A stretch of 7,741 nt of DNA. Source: Candidatus Woesearchaeota archaeon. GTDB taxonomy: Archaea > Nanobdellota > Nanobdellia > Woesearchaeales > GW2011-AR4. A program made the position numbers and the translations under genes. Below, in pieces: positions 1 through 5,429 of the stretch (positions are counted from its first letter, which is position 1; every line of letters begins with the position of its first letter). Where the stretch lies: the NCBI GenBank assembly GCA_019323655.1, contig JAHWGX010000001.1, forward strand, positions 1 to 7,741. The letters are read 5' to 3'. The notes below the pieces were generated by a model. The model saw only the letters and a program-made list of their open reading frames with translations. It was not told the origin of the DNA and ran no database searches.

Positions 1-3
1 ATA

Positions 4-37
4 TTTAGTGGTTTTTGACGCTCAAAATTCCACTTAA
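4..37. repeat. Imperfect hairpin at left edge
   Basis: AGTGG (7-11) pairs with CCACT (30-34), and inside it TTTTGA (13-18) pairs with TCAAAA (22-27) around a CGC loop. One base on the left and two on the right are unpaired. On the + strand it is followed by AT-rich sequence with a T run at 47-51. It could be the transcript end of a gene lying left of the window, or part of the repeat cluster described separately. No gene was seen in 1-200. Confidence 0.4.
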
Positions 38-68
38 TTTGGTTGATTTTTGAGCACACAAAATTCCA
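12..68 (+). repeat. Two direct repeats, ~36-base period
   Basis: Two related units lie at 12-32 and 47-68. Both begin TTTTTGA and end CAAAATTCCA, with a 4-5 base variable middle (CGCT versus GCACA). The 10-mer CAAAATTCCA at 23-32 and 59-68 is exact and recurs inverted at 112-121. The period is about 35-36 bases. Two units alone are too few, and too short, to call a CRISPR array; the set may continue left of the window. Confidence 0.5.
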
Positions 69-121
69 TGCTGTGTTTTAGCTATGCTTAAACCACTTAT
101 CCTAAGATAAGTGGAATTTTG
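23..121. repeat. 14-bp inverted repeat around the leader
   Basis: The segment 23-36 (CAAAATTCCACTTA) is the exact reverse complement of 108-121. The arms enclose about 71 bases that contain a further direct copy of the CAAAATTCCA core. The arrangement lies 40-140 bases upstream of the TATA box of the AbiE-like operon. That position suits an operator cluster or a structured end of an upstream transcript; the sequence alone does not decide between them. Confidence 0.55.
93..114. terminator. Perfect 9-bp stem-loop with T-rich tail
   Basis: CCACTTATC (93-101) and GATAAGTGG (106-114) form a perfect 9-bp stem closed by a CTAA loop. The + strand continues with AATTTTGTTGTTT (115-127), so it resembles an intrinsic terminator for a gene entering from the left. 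It also lies between the outer 14-bp arms and could instead be a protein-binding palindrome for the regulator encoded at 201-782. The structure itself is clear; its role is not. Confidence 0.5.
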
Positions 122-160
122 TTGTTTAAAACTCTATTTAAACTACTTTCTAAGAAAATC

Positions 161-176
161 GAAATATTTATAAATA
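161..176 (+). promoter_or_regulatory. BRE/TATA promoter of the AbiE-like operon
   Basis: GAAATATTTATAAATA contains the palindromic ATTTATAAAT TATA box at 166-175, preceded by a purine-rich BRE-like GAAA. Its centre is about 30 bases before the ATG at 201, so the archaeal start site (about 26 bases after the TATA centre) falls within a few bases of the start codon. The message is therefore probably leaderless or nearly so, which fits the lack of a Shine-Dalgarno motif there. Confidence 0.7.
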
Positions 177-200
177 AACCAATATTATTATAGAAACACA

Positions 201-782
201 ATGAAAAAGACAGAGCTTGTTTACAGGGAAATATTGAATAAGTTTATTGAGGAAAAAAATGCAAAGCTAACCCAGCTTGGCTTAGCCCATGCTTTAAAGA
301 TTTCTCTGAGCACCGTCAACAACGCACTGAAGCCCTTAATAAAAATGGGGGCTGTTAAGGTAAACCTAAGGAATTTTGAGATAGTAAATGCAAAAAAAAT
401 TTTGTATTACTGGGCAAGCATGAGGAACATAAAAAAAGACATAATCTACAAAACACGCGTTGAATGCAAAACTACGGTAGCTGAAATTGAGAAGAAGATG
501 CCTCCGGGCATAGTGTTTGCTGCTTATACAGCATACAAGCTTAAATTTAATGATGCGCCTGCGGATTATTCAGAGGTTTATGTTTACTGCGCTGACGAAG
601 GCTTAAAAGAGCTAACTAGAAGGTTCCCTCCTAAAAATAACAATCCCAACCTTTTTGTGCTTAGAAAAGATTTTGAGGATAAGAAAATGCCTGCTGCCCA
701 GGTATTTGTTGACCTCTGGAACCTAAAGGAATGGTACGCAAGTGATTTTGTAAACGCATTGGAAAAAAGGTTATCCGTTTAA
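201..782 (+). CDS. Winged-helix AbiEi-like regulator/antitoxin
   Basis: This 193-residue protein begins with a winged helix-turn-helix (about residues 5-65): a TQLGLAHAL helix, then the STVNNALKPLIKMGAV recognition helix and wing, as in MarR/ArsR-like regulators. The C-terminal half (about 100-193) has GIVFAAYTAYKL, ADYSEVYVY, NLFVL and AAQVFVDLWN followed by a terminal helix. This resembles the C-terminal domain of AbiEi-type type IV antitoxins and related archaeal regulators. The first ATG sits correctly after the TATA box. One base separates it from the nucleotidyltransferase gene, the usual AbiEi-AbiEii order. The known role of such proteins is to repress their own operon and neutralise the partner; here that is inferred. 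An ordinary transcription factor is the alternative. The family call is fairly secure, the antitoxin role only moderate. Confidence 0.7.
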   Translation: MKKTELVYREILNKFIEEKNAKLTQLGLAHALKISLSTVNNALKPLIKMGAVKVNLRNFEIVNAKKILYYWASMRNIKKDIIYKTRVECKTTVAEIEKKMPPGIVFAAYTAYKLKFNDAPADYSEVYVYCADEGLKELTRRFPPKNNNPNLFVLRKDFEDKKMPAAQVFVDLWNLKEWYASDFVNALEKRLSV

Positions 783-783
783 A

Positions 784-1392
784 ATGGAATACTGGCATAA
801 CTTAATAACGGAAAAAAGCTGGAAAGTTTTGCAGGAGCTTAAGGGAAAATTTGAGTTTATACTTATAGGGGGATGGGCTGTTTACATGCTTGCAAGAGCG
901 CAAAAATCAAAAGATATTGATGTAATTGCAGGGATAAGCGAGCTGCAAAAAATTAATGCTCGATATGGATTAAGGAAAAACGATAATTTAAGAAAATATG
1001 AAATAAAAATAAGCGAAATTGACATTGACATTTACGTCCCTTTCTATTCAAAACTGGTTTTGCCTCTGGAAAAAATAGAGTCACAGATGATAGAAGGGTT
1101 TAAGGTTATAAAGCCGGAAGAATTGCTTATATTAAAGCAAGGCGCTGAACTGGGCAGAAAGCACAGTGAAAAAGGGGAAAAAGACAGGATAGACATTATG
1201 AGCTTATTGCTAAGCTATGAAATAGATTTTAAGCGATACAAAAAAATACTTAAGCAGAATAAACTGGAAAATCTGGCAAGCGAATTGATTTTATTGATAA
1301 AAGGGTTTAAGGAGCATGAGTATTTTGGGCTTTTGCCTTCAAAATTTAAAAAAAGAAAAAAGGAAATTTTGGAAAAGATAAGCAAGTCTTAA
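784..1392 (+). CDS. AbiEii-like nucleotidyltransferase
   Basis: This 202-residue protein has the DNA polymerase beta-type nucleotidyltransferase signature: GG at residues 29-30 followed by WAVYML, then KDIDV with D44 and D46 as metal-binding Asp residues, and a likely third Asp at D82 (IDIY). Further on, the ELLILKQ helix (K118) and KDRIDIMSLL (R135, D137) match the conserved Lys and KDR-D region of the AbiEii/DUF6036-like group. The catalytic triad appears complete, so it should be active. Known members transfer nucleotides to RNA, in some cases to tRNA 3' ends, and act as toxins or phage-defence effectors. The gene follows the winged-helix gene by one base and precedes the hydrolase gene by two, indicating one transcript. 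The toxin role is inferred from gene order; the substrate cannot be told. Confidence 0.75.
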   Translation: MEYWHNLITEKSWKVLQELKGKFEFILIGGWAVYMLARAQKSKDIDVIAGISELQKINARYGLRKNDNLRKYEIKISEIDIDIYVPFYSKLVLPLEKIESQMIEGFKVIKPEELLILKQGAELGRKHSEKGEKDRIDIMSLLLSYEIDFKRYKKILKQNKLENLASELILLIKGFKEHEYFGLLPSKFKKRKKEILEKISKS

Positions 1393-1394
1393 AA

Positions 1395-1991
1395 ATGATC
1401 TTCGAGCAGATTCCAGTTGGCTTTATGCAGAATTTTTGCTACATAATTGCAGATGAAAAAAGCAAGGAAGCTGCAGTTGTTGATCCCGGATGGCAAACAG
1501 GGAAGATTTTAAAAGCTGCAAAAGACCATGATTTGGAAATTAAGGCAATTTTGCTTACTCATGCTCATCCTGACCATGCAAATGGCGTTAAAAAAATAGC
1601 TGATGCTGCTAATGCAGCAGTTTACATCCACGAAAAAGAGTACGATGAAATTAAGAGCTTGGGAATTAATAATATTAAAACAATAAAAGACAAAGATAAA
1701 ATAAGCATTGGCAGTATAAAAGTTGAGGTTCTTCATACCCCAGGTCATACTGCTGGAAGCGTCTGTTACTTGCTTGACAGTAAGATACTGACAGGCGACA
1801 CTTTATTTGTTGAAGGCATTGGCCGAACGGATTTGCCTGGAAGCAGTGAAAATGAGATGTTTAAAAGCCTGCAGAAATTAAAAAAATTAGGCAGTAATAT
1901 TAAAGTTTATCCAGGGCATGACTACGGCTCAAAGCCCTATTCAACAATTGGTTATGAGAAGGAAAACAATCCTTACATGAAAGCTGCTTAA
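1395..1991 (+). CDS. MBL-fold hydrolase, glyoxalase II/ETHE1-like
   Basis: This 198-residue protein is a complete single-domain metallo-beta-lactamase fold. Metal ligands are visible: THAHPDH (H56, H58, D60, H61), TPGHTAGS (H118), GDTLF (D135) and PGHDYG (H175). The stretch GIGRTDLPG (141-149) and the ending IGYEKENNP are typical of the glyoxalase II/ETHE1/YcbL group. The reaction is probably hydrolysis of a thioester or related bond with two Zn or Fe ions in the cytoplasm; persulfide dioxygenase activity cannot be excluded. It lacks the C-terminal substrate-binding domain of classical glyoxalase II. Two bases separate it from the nucleotidyltransferase gene, so it is likely co-transcribed, although this housekeeping-type enzyme has no obvious link with an AbiE-like pair. 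The fold is certain; the exact substrate is unknown. Confidence 0.88.
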   Translation: MIFEQIPVGFMQNFCYIIADEKSKEAAVVDPGWQTGKILKAAKDHDLEIKAILLTHAHPDHANGVKKIADAANAAVYIHEKEYDEIKSLGINNIKTIKDKDKISIGSIKVEVLHTPGHTAGSVCYLLDSKILTGDTLFVEGIGRTDLPGSSENEMFKSLQKLKKLGSNIKVYPGHDYGSKPYSTIGYEKENNPYMKAA

Positions 1992-1996
1992 GAGGA

Positions 1997-2001
1997 TTTT
2001 T
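1997..2001 (+). terminator. Weak oligo-T terminator after hydrolase gene
   Basis: A TTTTT run lies five bases after the stop codon of the hydrolase gene, within the 25-base gap to the convergent gene. Archaeal termination often needs only a U-rich tract, so this could end the + strand operon. No hairpin accompanies it. Confidence 0.3.
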
Positions 2002-2016
2002 CTATCAACCAATAAT

Positions 2017-3336
2017 TCAAACCAAATTCTTAGAAAGTTCCAGAGAGCATTCGTCCAGCCTGTTCATCTGGCAGAAATTCTCCTTTATTTTTTCAGCAGA
2101 CTGCACACCGCTGAATTTAACCTTGTTGTTGACAAGGAATGCCGGGAAACTGTTTATGCCCAGCTCATCTACAATTTTGGAATCAGAACTGTATTTTTCA
2201 AAATCGACACTGCCTTCAAAAGCCTGCAGGAATTCCTTCAGGTTTTCCTCTGCCTTTATGCTTGCATCCTTGCCCGGCTCTAAAAACAAGTCAAGCGTGT
2301 TTGGAATTTCCTCTCTTTTTATGTAATAATTGGAATTAGCAACAGTATTTTTCATCACAAAACTATCTCCTGCTTGGGTAAATGCATTATAGAACTTGTA
2401 ATAGTTAGCGGCCTGCTGCACACTGGAATTAAGTATATAAGCAGGCAGTGAATTTATGTTAAGCGTTTCAGCAATTTCTTTGCCTTCCTCTGTTTCAAAG
2501 CCTATATTCTCAGCCTCGATGTTTGGAAAGAAGCTATGTAAAATGGAAAGAACCCGCCCGGTTTCGCAGTTAAAGCACTTATCGCTGTTTAAGACAGTAA
2601 GCTTGATCCTTGTATCCTCTGTATATTTGCATTCTGCATTTTCTTTTCCCGGATTCTCGCATGTTCCGGCCATACCTTCCCTGCTGCAGTCTTCATCAGA
2701 ACTGCACAATATTAATCCAGCGCTTTCCCCGGCAGGCATTTCCTCAGAATCACCCGCAGCACCTGAATTTGCTGAAAAAATGAAATACCCTGAAACAAAG
2801 CCTAGAATAATAACAAGTGCAATATATGCCCATATTTTTTTTCCCCCGCTCTTTTTTCCTTCCTCAAAAATTTCTGGCTCTTCTGCATACGCCGGCTTTT
2901 CCTCATAAACATCTGTTTCCTCTAATTTTTTCTGCTCCTCTTCTTTTTCTTTGGGCTTTTCCTCCATGATTTCTGCTGCTTCTTCTTCTTTTTTTTCTGC
3001 TGCCTCTTTTTCGACATCTGGCTTTTCTTCTTTAATTTCTGTTTCTTCTTCCTTCTTTTCTTTAAGCTCTTCTTCTTCAATTTCAGTTGCCCTTACTTCC
3101 TTTTCAGCAGCCTCCTCAGCTTTGGTTTCCGCTGCCTCTTCTTCCTTTGCTTCAGCTCCCTTAATCTCTTCTGCTTCAGGCTTCTCTTCTTCCTTTCTTT
3201 TCTCTGAAATGTCGCTTAATTTTCTTTCAATCCTTGACTTTGCATTTTCATACTCGTCTTTTGTTATGACTTCAAGTTCAAAACTTTCCTTTAGGAACTT
3301 CAGCTCCTCTTCCAGTTTTTCTTTTTCTGACAGCAT
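2017..3336 (-). CDS. SHOCT-like, membrane-anchored dual thioredoxin protein
   Basis: This 439-residue protein has an unusual layering. Residues 1-40 form a SHOCT-like helical motif (FLKESFELEVITKDEY). Residues 45-160 are a Glu/Lys/Ala-rich, probably helical or disordered cytoplasmic stretch with EEKP at 50, 103, 125 and 145. KKSGGKK precedes one membrane helix (about 168-187), so the rest should face outside. That part begins with four cysteines (C211, C217, C226, C236), probably two disulfides, then a thioredoxin-like domain with CFNC (C254, C257) and a LPAY cis-proline site (P298). A second thioredoxin-like domain (about 345-425) keeps FPAF (P398) but has lost CxxC. It abuts the preceding gene with no gap, so the two probably work together in disulfide formation or isomerisation. 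Substrates are unknown; domain calls are by eye. Confidence 0.75.
   Translation of the reverse strand: MLSEKEKLEEELKFLKESFELEVITKDEYENAKSRIERKLSDISEKRKEEEKPEAEEIKGAEAKEEEAAETKAEEAAEKEVRATEIEEEELKEKKEEETEIKEEKPDVEKEAAEKKEEEAAEIMEEKPKEKEEEQKKLEETDVYEEKPAYAEEPEIFEEGKKSGGKKIWAYIALVIILGFVSGYFIFSANSGAAGDSEEMPAGESAGLILCSSDEDCSREGMAGTCENPGKENAECKYTEDTRIKLTVLNSDKCFNCETGRVLSILHSFFPNIEAENIGFETEEGKEIAETLNINSLPAYILNSSVQQAANYYKFYNAFTQAGDSFVMKNTVANSNYYIKREEIPNTLDLFLEPGKDASIKAEENLKEFLQAFEGSVDFEKYSSDSKIVDELGINSFPAFLVNNKVKFSGVQSAEKIKENFCQMNRLDECSLELSKNLV
2857..3204 (-). other. Low-complexity Glu/Lys/Ala coding stretch
   Basis: This segment encodes residues 45-160 of the dual-thioredoxin protein. It is almost entirely GAA/GAG, AAA/AAG and GCN codons, with EEKP recurring at residues 103, 125 and 145 (a 20-22 residue spacing). 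It would form long charged helices or a flexible acidic tether on the cytoplasmic side. Its complement reads as a Ser/Phe-rich open frame on the + strand, which is an artefact of this composition. Confidence 0.6.
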
Positions 3337-4326
3337 TCAGCCACCTGCAATCGATTTTAATATTTCCCTGGCCTCATACTCATCCTCAAGCCCAAAGCTT
3401 CCTACCCTCTTGTACCTGCACCCTAAAACAACCGCAGGGACAAGGTTATTGGGGCTGTATTTCCTGAACATCTCCACTTCTTTTTGAGGCACTCCGTTTT
3501 CCTTGTTTTGTGTCAACAAATTGTCTCCTATATCAAGGCTCCAATGAGCAGCATCAAAGTTGCTATCTTTGGCAAATTCATTAGCCAAATTTTCGAAAAC
3601 CGCAGAGCTTTCATTGCATATGCCGCACCAGCTTGTAGTGTAAAGCCTTATAATCGGCTTTTCCCCATCGCAAATATCCTCTCCAGTAGCTTCAAAACTT
3701 CTCAACAAAATCCTGTTAATATTTTCCGGGAATATCCTGATTTCAGAATTGTTTATCAAAGTGTCAATATAATCCTGAAAAGAGTTATCATCGCTGGAAA
3801 AAAACAATTTTTCTTCTTCCTTGGCAATATCTATATCTTCCTTTTCCAAGAGCTCAAGTATAACAGCCCTGCTTTCAAATGACTTTTTTACGTCGTCAAT
3901 TGAAAACCCCCTTGACTTTAAATGCTTTTCGAATTCGCCTAAATTCATCCCGCTGTCTATTACAAAAAGGCCTACAAGCTTTTCAACTTCTTCAGGGGTT
4001 GCTTCTATTCCTTCTTTCTCCGCTTCCCGCATTAAAAGTTCCTGGGGAATCAATGATATCATAAGAAAATCCATTTTCGTTACAAGCTCCCTGCCCTCAG
4101 GGGGTATGGACATCCTGTACCACCAGTCTAATTCCCCTATTGTTATTTCCTCTCCATTAACAAAAGCAGCTGAATCTGAGGAAGGCGTGTTTGTAGAATA
4201 AAACAGATAAGCCACTACTGCAATAAACAAAATAAAAGTTCCGAGAATTACCAGATTTTCCTTAATTCCCTGTTTCTTTTTGCTCTTTTTTTTAGAACTG
4301 CTGGGTGTGTTTTTCCTCTTCTTCAT
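3337..4326 (-). CDS. SurA_N-like chaperone domain fused to thioredoxin
   Basis: This 329-residue protein starts with a Lys-rich cytoplasmic tail (1-23) and one membrane helix (about 24-43), leaving the rest outside. Residues 54-160 look like the SurA/PrsA N-terminal chaperone domain: AFVNGEEITIGELD, LIPQELLMREAEKEGI, TPEEVEKL, then a helix-rich DDVKKSFESRAVILELL segment. A rotamase domain would normally follow; instead there is a helical linker and, from about 224, a thioredoxin-like domain with RLYTTSWCGIC (C234, C237) and VPAVV (cis-Pro P297). The protein thus joins an unfolded-protein-binding domain to a redox centre, suggesting a surface-acting oxidase or isomerase. No in-frame upstream start exists, since a TAG lies three codons before the ATG. 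It leads a two-gene operon. Family calls are fairly secure; function is inferred. Confidence 0.78.
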   Translation of the reverse strand: MKKRKNTPSSSKKKSKKKQGIKENLVILGTFILFIAVVAYLFYSTNTPSSDSAAFVNGEEITIGELDWWYRMSIPPEGRELVTKMDFLMISLIPQELLMREAEKEGIEATPEEVEKLVGLFVIDSGMNLGEFEKHLKSRGFSIDDVKKSFESRAVILELLEKEDIDIAKEEEKLFFSSDDNSFQDYIDTLINNSEIRIFPENINRILLRSFEATGEDICDGEKPIIRLYTTSWCGICNESSAVFENLANEFAKDSNFDAAHWSLDIGDNLLTQNKENGVPQKEVEMFRKYSPNNLVPAVVLGCRYKRVGSFGLEDEYEAREILKSIAGG

Positions 4327-4392
4327 TTTGCGCTACCTTATTGCTGCTGCTTACTATCCCTATCACCCCTTTAGGCATTCAGTTAAGACAAT

Positions 4393-4410
4393 TAATAAAT
4401 AAATCTTTCG
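4393..4410 (-). promoter_or_regulatory. BRE/TATA promoter of the thioredoxin operon
   Basis: Read on the minus strand, CGAAAGATTTATTTATTA carries the CGAAAG BRE-like element and a TATA-like stretch. The start site should fall near 4370-4375, giving a leader of about 45 bases before the ATG at 4326, unlike the leaderless genes around it. The leader holds GGGGTGATAG (minus strand, 4369-4360), which resembles a Shine-Dalgarno sequence but lies over 30 bases from the start codon. Confidence 0.55.
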
Positions 4411-4486
4411 GATTTTGAGGATTTTTAGGTGTATTAAACTAAAAATTTCTAAAATACAAACCAAATGAAGATTTTAATTTATTTTA

Positions 4487-4501
4487 AAAAGTTTAATAAA
4501 T
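4487..4501 (+). promoter_or_regulatory. BRE/TATA promoter of the yjbQ fragment
   Basis: AAAAGTTTAATAAAT gives a BRE-like run followed by a TATA box at about 4492-4501. The predicted start site near 4522 leaves a short leader that includes the GAGGTG ribosome binding site. This promoter appears intact although the gene it serves is broken. Confidence 0.5.
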
Positions 4502-4528
4502 CTTAAAATACTATACTCTCTAAATAAA

Positions 4529-4534
4529 GAGGTG
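4529..4534 (+). promoter_or_regulatory. Shine-Dalgarno site of the yjbQ fragment
   Basis: GAGGTG lies six bases before the ATG at 4541 and matches the archaeal 16S anti-Shine-Dalgarno (GGAGGTGATC-type). It is the clearest ribosome binding site in the window and supports 4541 as a genuine start codon. Confidence 0.65.
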
Positions 4535-4540
4535 TCTCAA

Positions 4541-4654
4541 ATGAAATCCTTGACAGAGCATTTGTGGCTCAACACCAAAAACAGGATTGAGTTTGTAAAT
4601 ATAACAGGTAAAGTTAAAGAGTTGGTAAAGGAATCTTATTTTATACGGAAATAA
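4541..4654 (+). pseudogene. yjbQ: Truncated 5' end of a YjbQ/UPF0047 gene
   Basis: A 37-codon frame begins MKSLTEHLWLNT and continues through RIEFVNIT and VKELVKES. This matches the N-terminus of YjbQ/UPF0047 proteins (secondary thiamine-phosphate synthase-like), which typically read LWFNTKKR-REFINIT-EEVVKESGIKEG. Full members are roughly 130-140 residues. After KES (about position 4636) the similarity stops: the frame reads YFIRK and ends. The rest of the domain, including the NAMHITASVFIND region that holds the active-site histidine, is absent from the window. Promoter and GAGGTG site are intact. The methyltransferase gene on the opposite strand ends one base after this stop, suggesting that foreign DNA replaced the 3' part. 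The family match rests on recall of the consensus. A functional 37-residue peptide is the less likely alternative. Confidence 0.7.
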
Positions 4655-4655
4655 T

Positions 4656-5225
4656 TTAATCCCAATACAACAAAAATGCTCTTGGCTTCAAAATCCTCTC
4701 AAGTTGAGTATGGATATTCCGCCTTAAATCCTCGGAATTCTTTCCACGTCTTCCTAACCACACTGAACTGAATAATTGCCTTGCATTTGCTAAATCCACA
4801 GATTCATCTGGAATCATACTCAATGAATCCGAGGCAGTCAAATCAACTTCATAATGTTTAAATTTTTCTCCACTTAAAGCGTCATAATCTACCCCGATTG
4901 GATTTGCACCGAGTAGATGTAATCCTCTGCAAAGCCAGGGTTCATACATACTGTCCCAAGGCCCTCCCTCTGATTCAAATGCAGGATAGTTACAACCGCA
5001 ACCCAAATCCAATATAGTCTTCCCTTTTACGTAGCCAGATACTCCCCACAAAATATACTCTAGTTGTTGTGCTAAAGCCATTTCTGCGTAAAACTCAGCC
5101 TTAGGATCAGGAGAATAACCCGTTGCTAATTTTTTAGCTAAACAATCTGTCAATTTAATAGACGTTCTACTTAATTCATCTGGAACATCAATATCTTCAT
5201 AGAAGATAGCTTTGATAGCTCCCAT
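4656..5225 (-). CDS. Class I SAM-dependent methyltransferase, short
   Basis: This 189-residue protein carries the Rossmann methyltransferase motifs: motif I KTILDLGCGCNYP (residues 69-81) binding S-adenosylmethionine, motif II acidic residue in PIGVDYD (D113), EVDLTASDSL, and the DESVDLANARQLFSS strand-helix. The N-terminal 65 residues are mostly helical and may cover the active site. The C-terminus stops at ERILKPRAFLLYWD, so the final strand pair usual in the family is missing or very short. The start is supported by a TATA box about 27 bases before the ATG, giving a leaderless message. It is a single-gene unit, pointing toward the yjbQ fragment and divergent from the TPR gene. It was probably acquired by insertion or replacement. 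The methyl acceptor cannot be predicted. Confidence 0.75.
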   Translation of the reverse strand: MGAIKAIFYEDIDVPDELSRTSIKLTDCLAKKLATGYSPDPKAEFYAEMALAQQLEYILWGVSGYVKGKTILDLGCGCNYPAFESEGGPWDSMYEPWLCRGLHLLGANPIGVDYDALSGEKFKHYEVDLTASDSLSMIPDESVDLANARQLFSSVWLGRRGKNSEDLRRNIHTQLERILKPRAFLLYWD

Positions 5226-5239
5226 AGTGTTTAGTGTAA

Positions 5240-5264
5240 AGATTTACTTTATAAATCTTTCTAT
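5240..5264 (-). promoter_or_regulatory. BRE/TATA promoter of the methyltransferase gene
   Basis: On the minus strand ATAGAAAGATTTATAAA runs from 5264 to 5248. The TATA box is centred near 5252, 27 bases before the ATG at 5225, consistent with a leaderless message. A 7-bp inverted repeat, AGATTTA (5240-5246) and TAAATCT (5252-5258), overlaps the box and could bind a repressor. The 12-mer ATAGAAAGATTT is shared exactly with the promoter at 7037-7048. Confidence 0.7.
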
Positions 5265-5308
5265 CTTAGTAACTATAAAGTAGTAATAATAATCTTCCAA
5301 ACCCGTAG

Positions 5309-5363
5309 CTATTAATTATAAGCGTTAGTTAAAAAACAATGGAATGTTGCATTCAATTAATAG
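5309..5363. repeat. Nested inverted repeats in intergenic gap
   Basis: CTATTAATT (5309-5317) is the reverse complement of AATTAATAG (5355-5363). Immediately inside the right arm lies a smaller palindrome, GAATG-TTG-CATTC (5342-5354). The arms are AT-rich, so chance is a real possibility. It lies in the 204-base gap between the divergent methyltransferase and TPR genes, where apart from the two promoters nothing else was seen. Confidence 0.3.
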
Positions 5364-5392
5364 TATATGATTTCTACTGGGCTGAAACCTCG

Positions 5393-5406
5393 CAAAGTTT
5401 AAATAT
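5393..5406 (+). promoter_or_regulatory. BRE/TATA promoter of the TPR-nuclease operon
   Basis: CAAAGTTTAAATAT combines a BRE-like CAAAG with TTTAAATA at 5398-5405. The box centre is about 28 bases before the ATG at 5430, so transcription should start at or next to the start codon. No ribosome binding site precedes the ATG, in line with a leaderless message. Confidence 0.7.
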
Positions 5407-5429
5407 TTCTTTGATGACAGCACTATAAA

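Noticed and set aside
12..68. CRISPR array
   Set aside because: Only two imperfect ~21-base units with a ~36-base period; repeats and spacers are too short.
74..92. GTTTTAGCTATGCTTAAAC, which resembles part of a type II CRISPR repeat/tracrRNA
   Set aside because: The match is short and has a gap. There is no repeat-spacer array and no cas gene in the window, and the stretch lies in an AT-rich repeat cluster.
1509..1748. Minus-strand frame inside the MBL-fold gene
   Set aside because: The + strand frame carries all metal-binding motifs; the minus frame is a shadow.
2951..3487. Ser/Phe-rich + strand frame of 178 codons
   Set aside because: It is the complement of Glu/Lys-rich codons of the minus-strand gene, extends across the junction of two better-supported genes and has no promoter or family signal.
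3484..4201. + strand frames over the SurA-N/thioredoxin gene
   Set aside because: They overlap a gene with clear membrane-helix, SurA-N-like and CGIC thioredoxin signals on the other strand.
5339..5428. 29-codon + strand frame ending one base before the TPR gene
   Set aside because: It contains the TPR gene's TATA box and has no recognisable sequence or ribosome binding site.
5226..5429. 3' remnant of yjbQ beyond the methyltransferase gene
   Set aside because: No stretch in either orientation resembles the YjbQ middle or C-terminal motifs.
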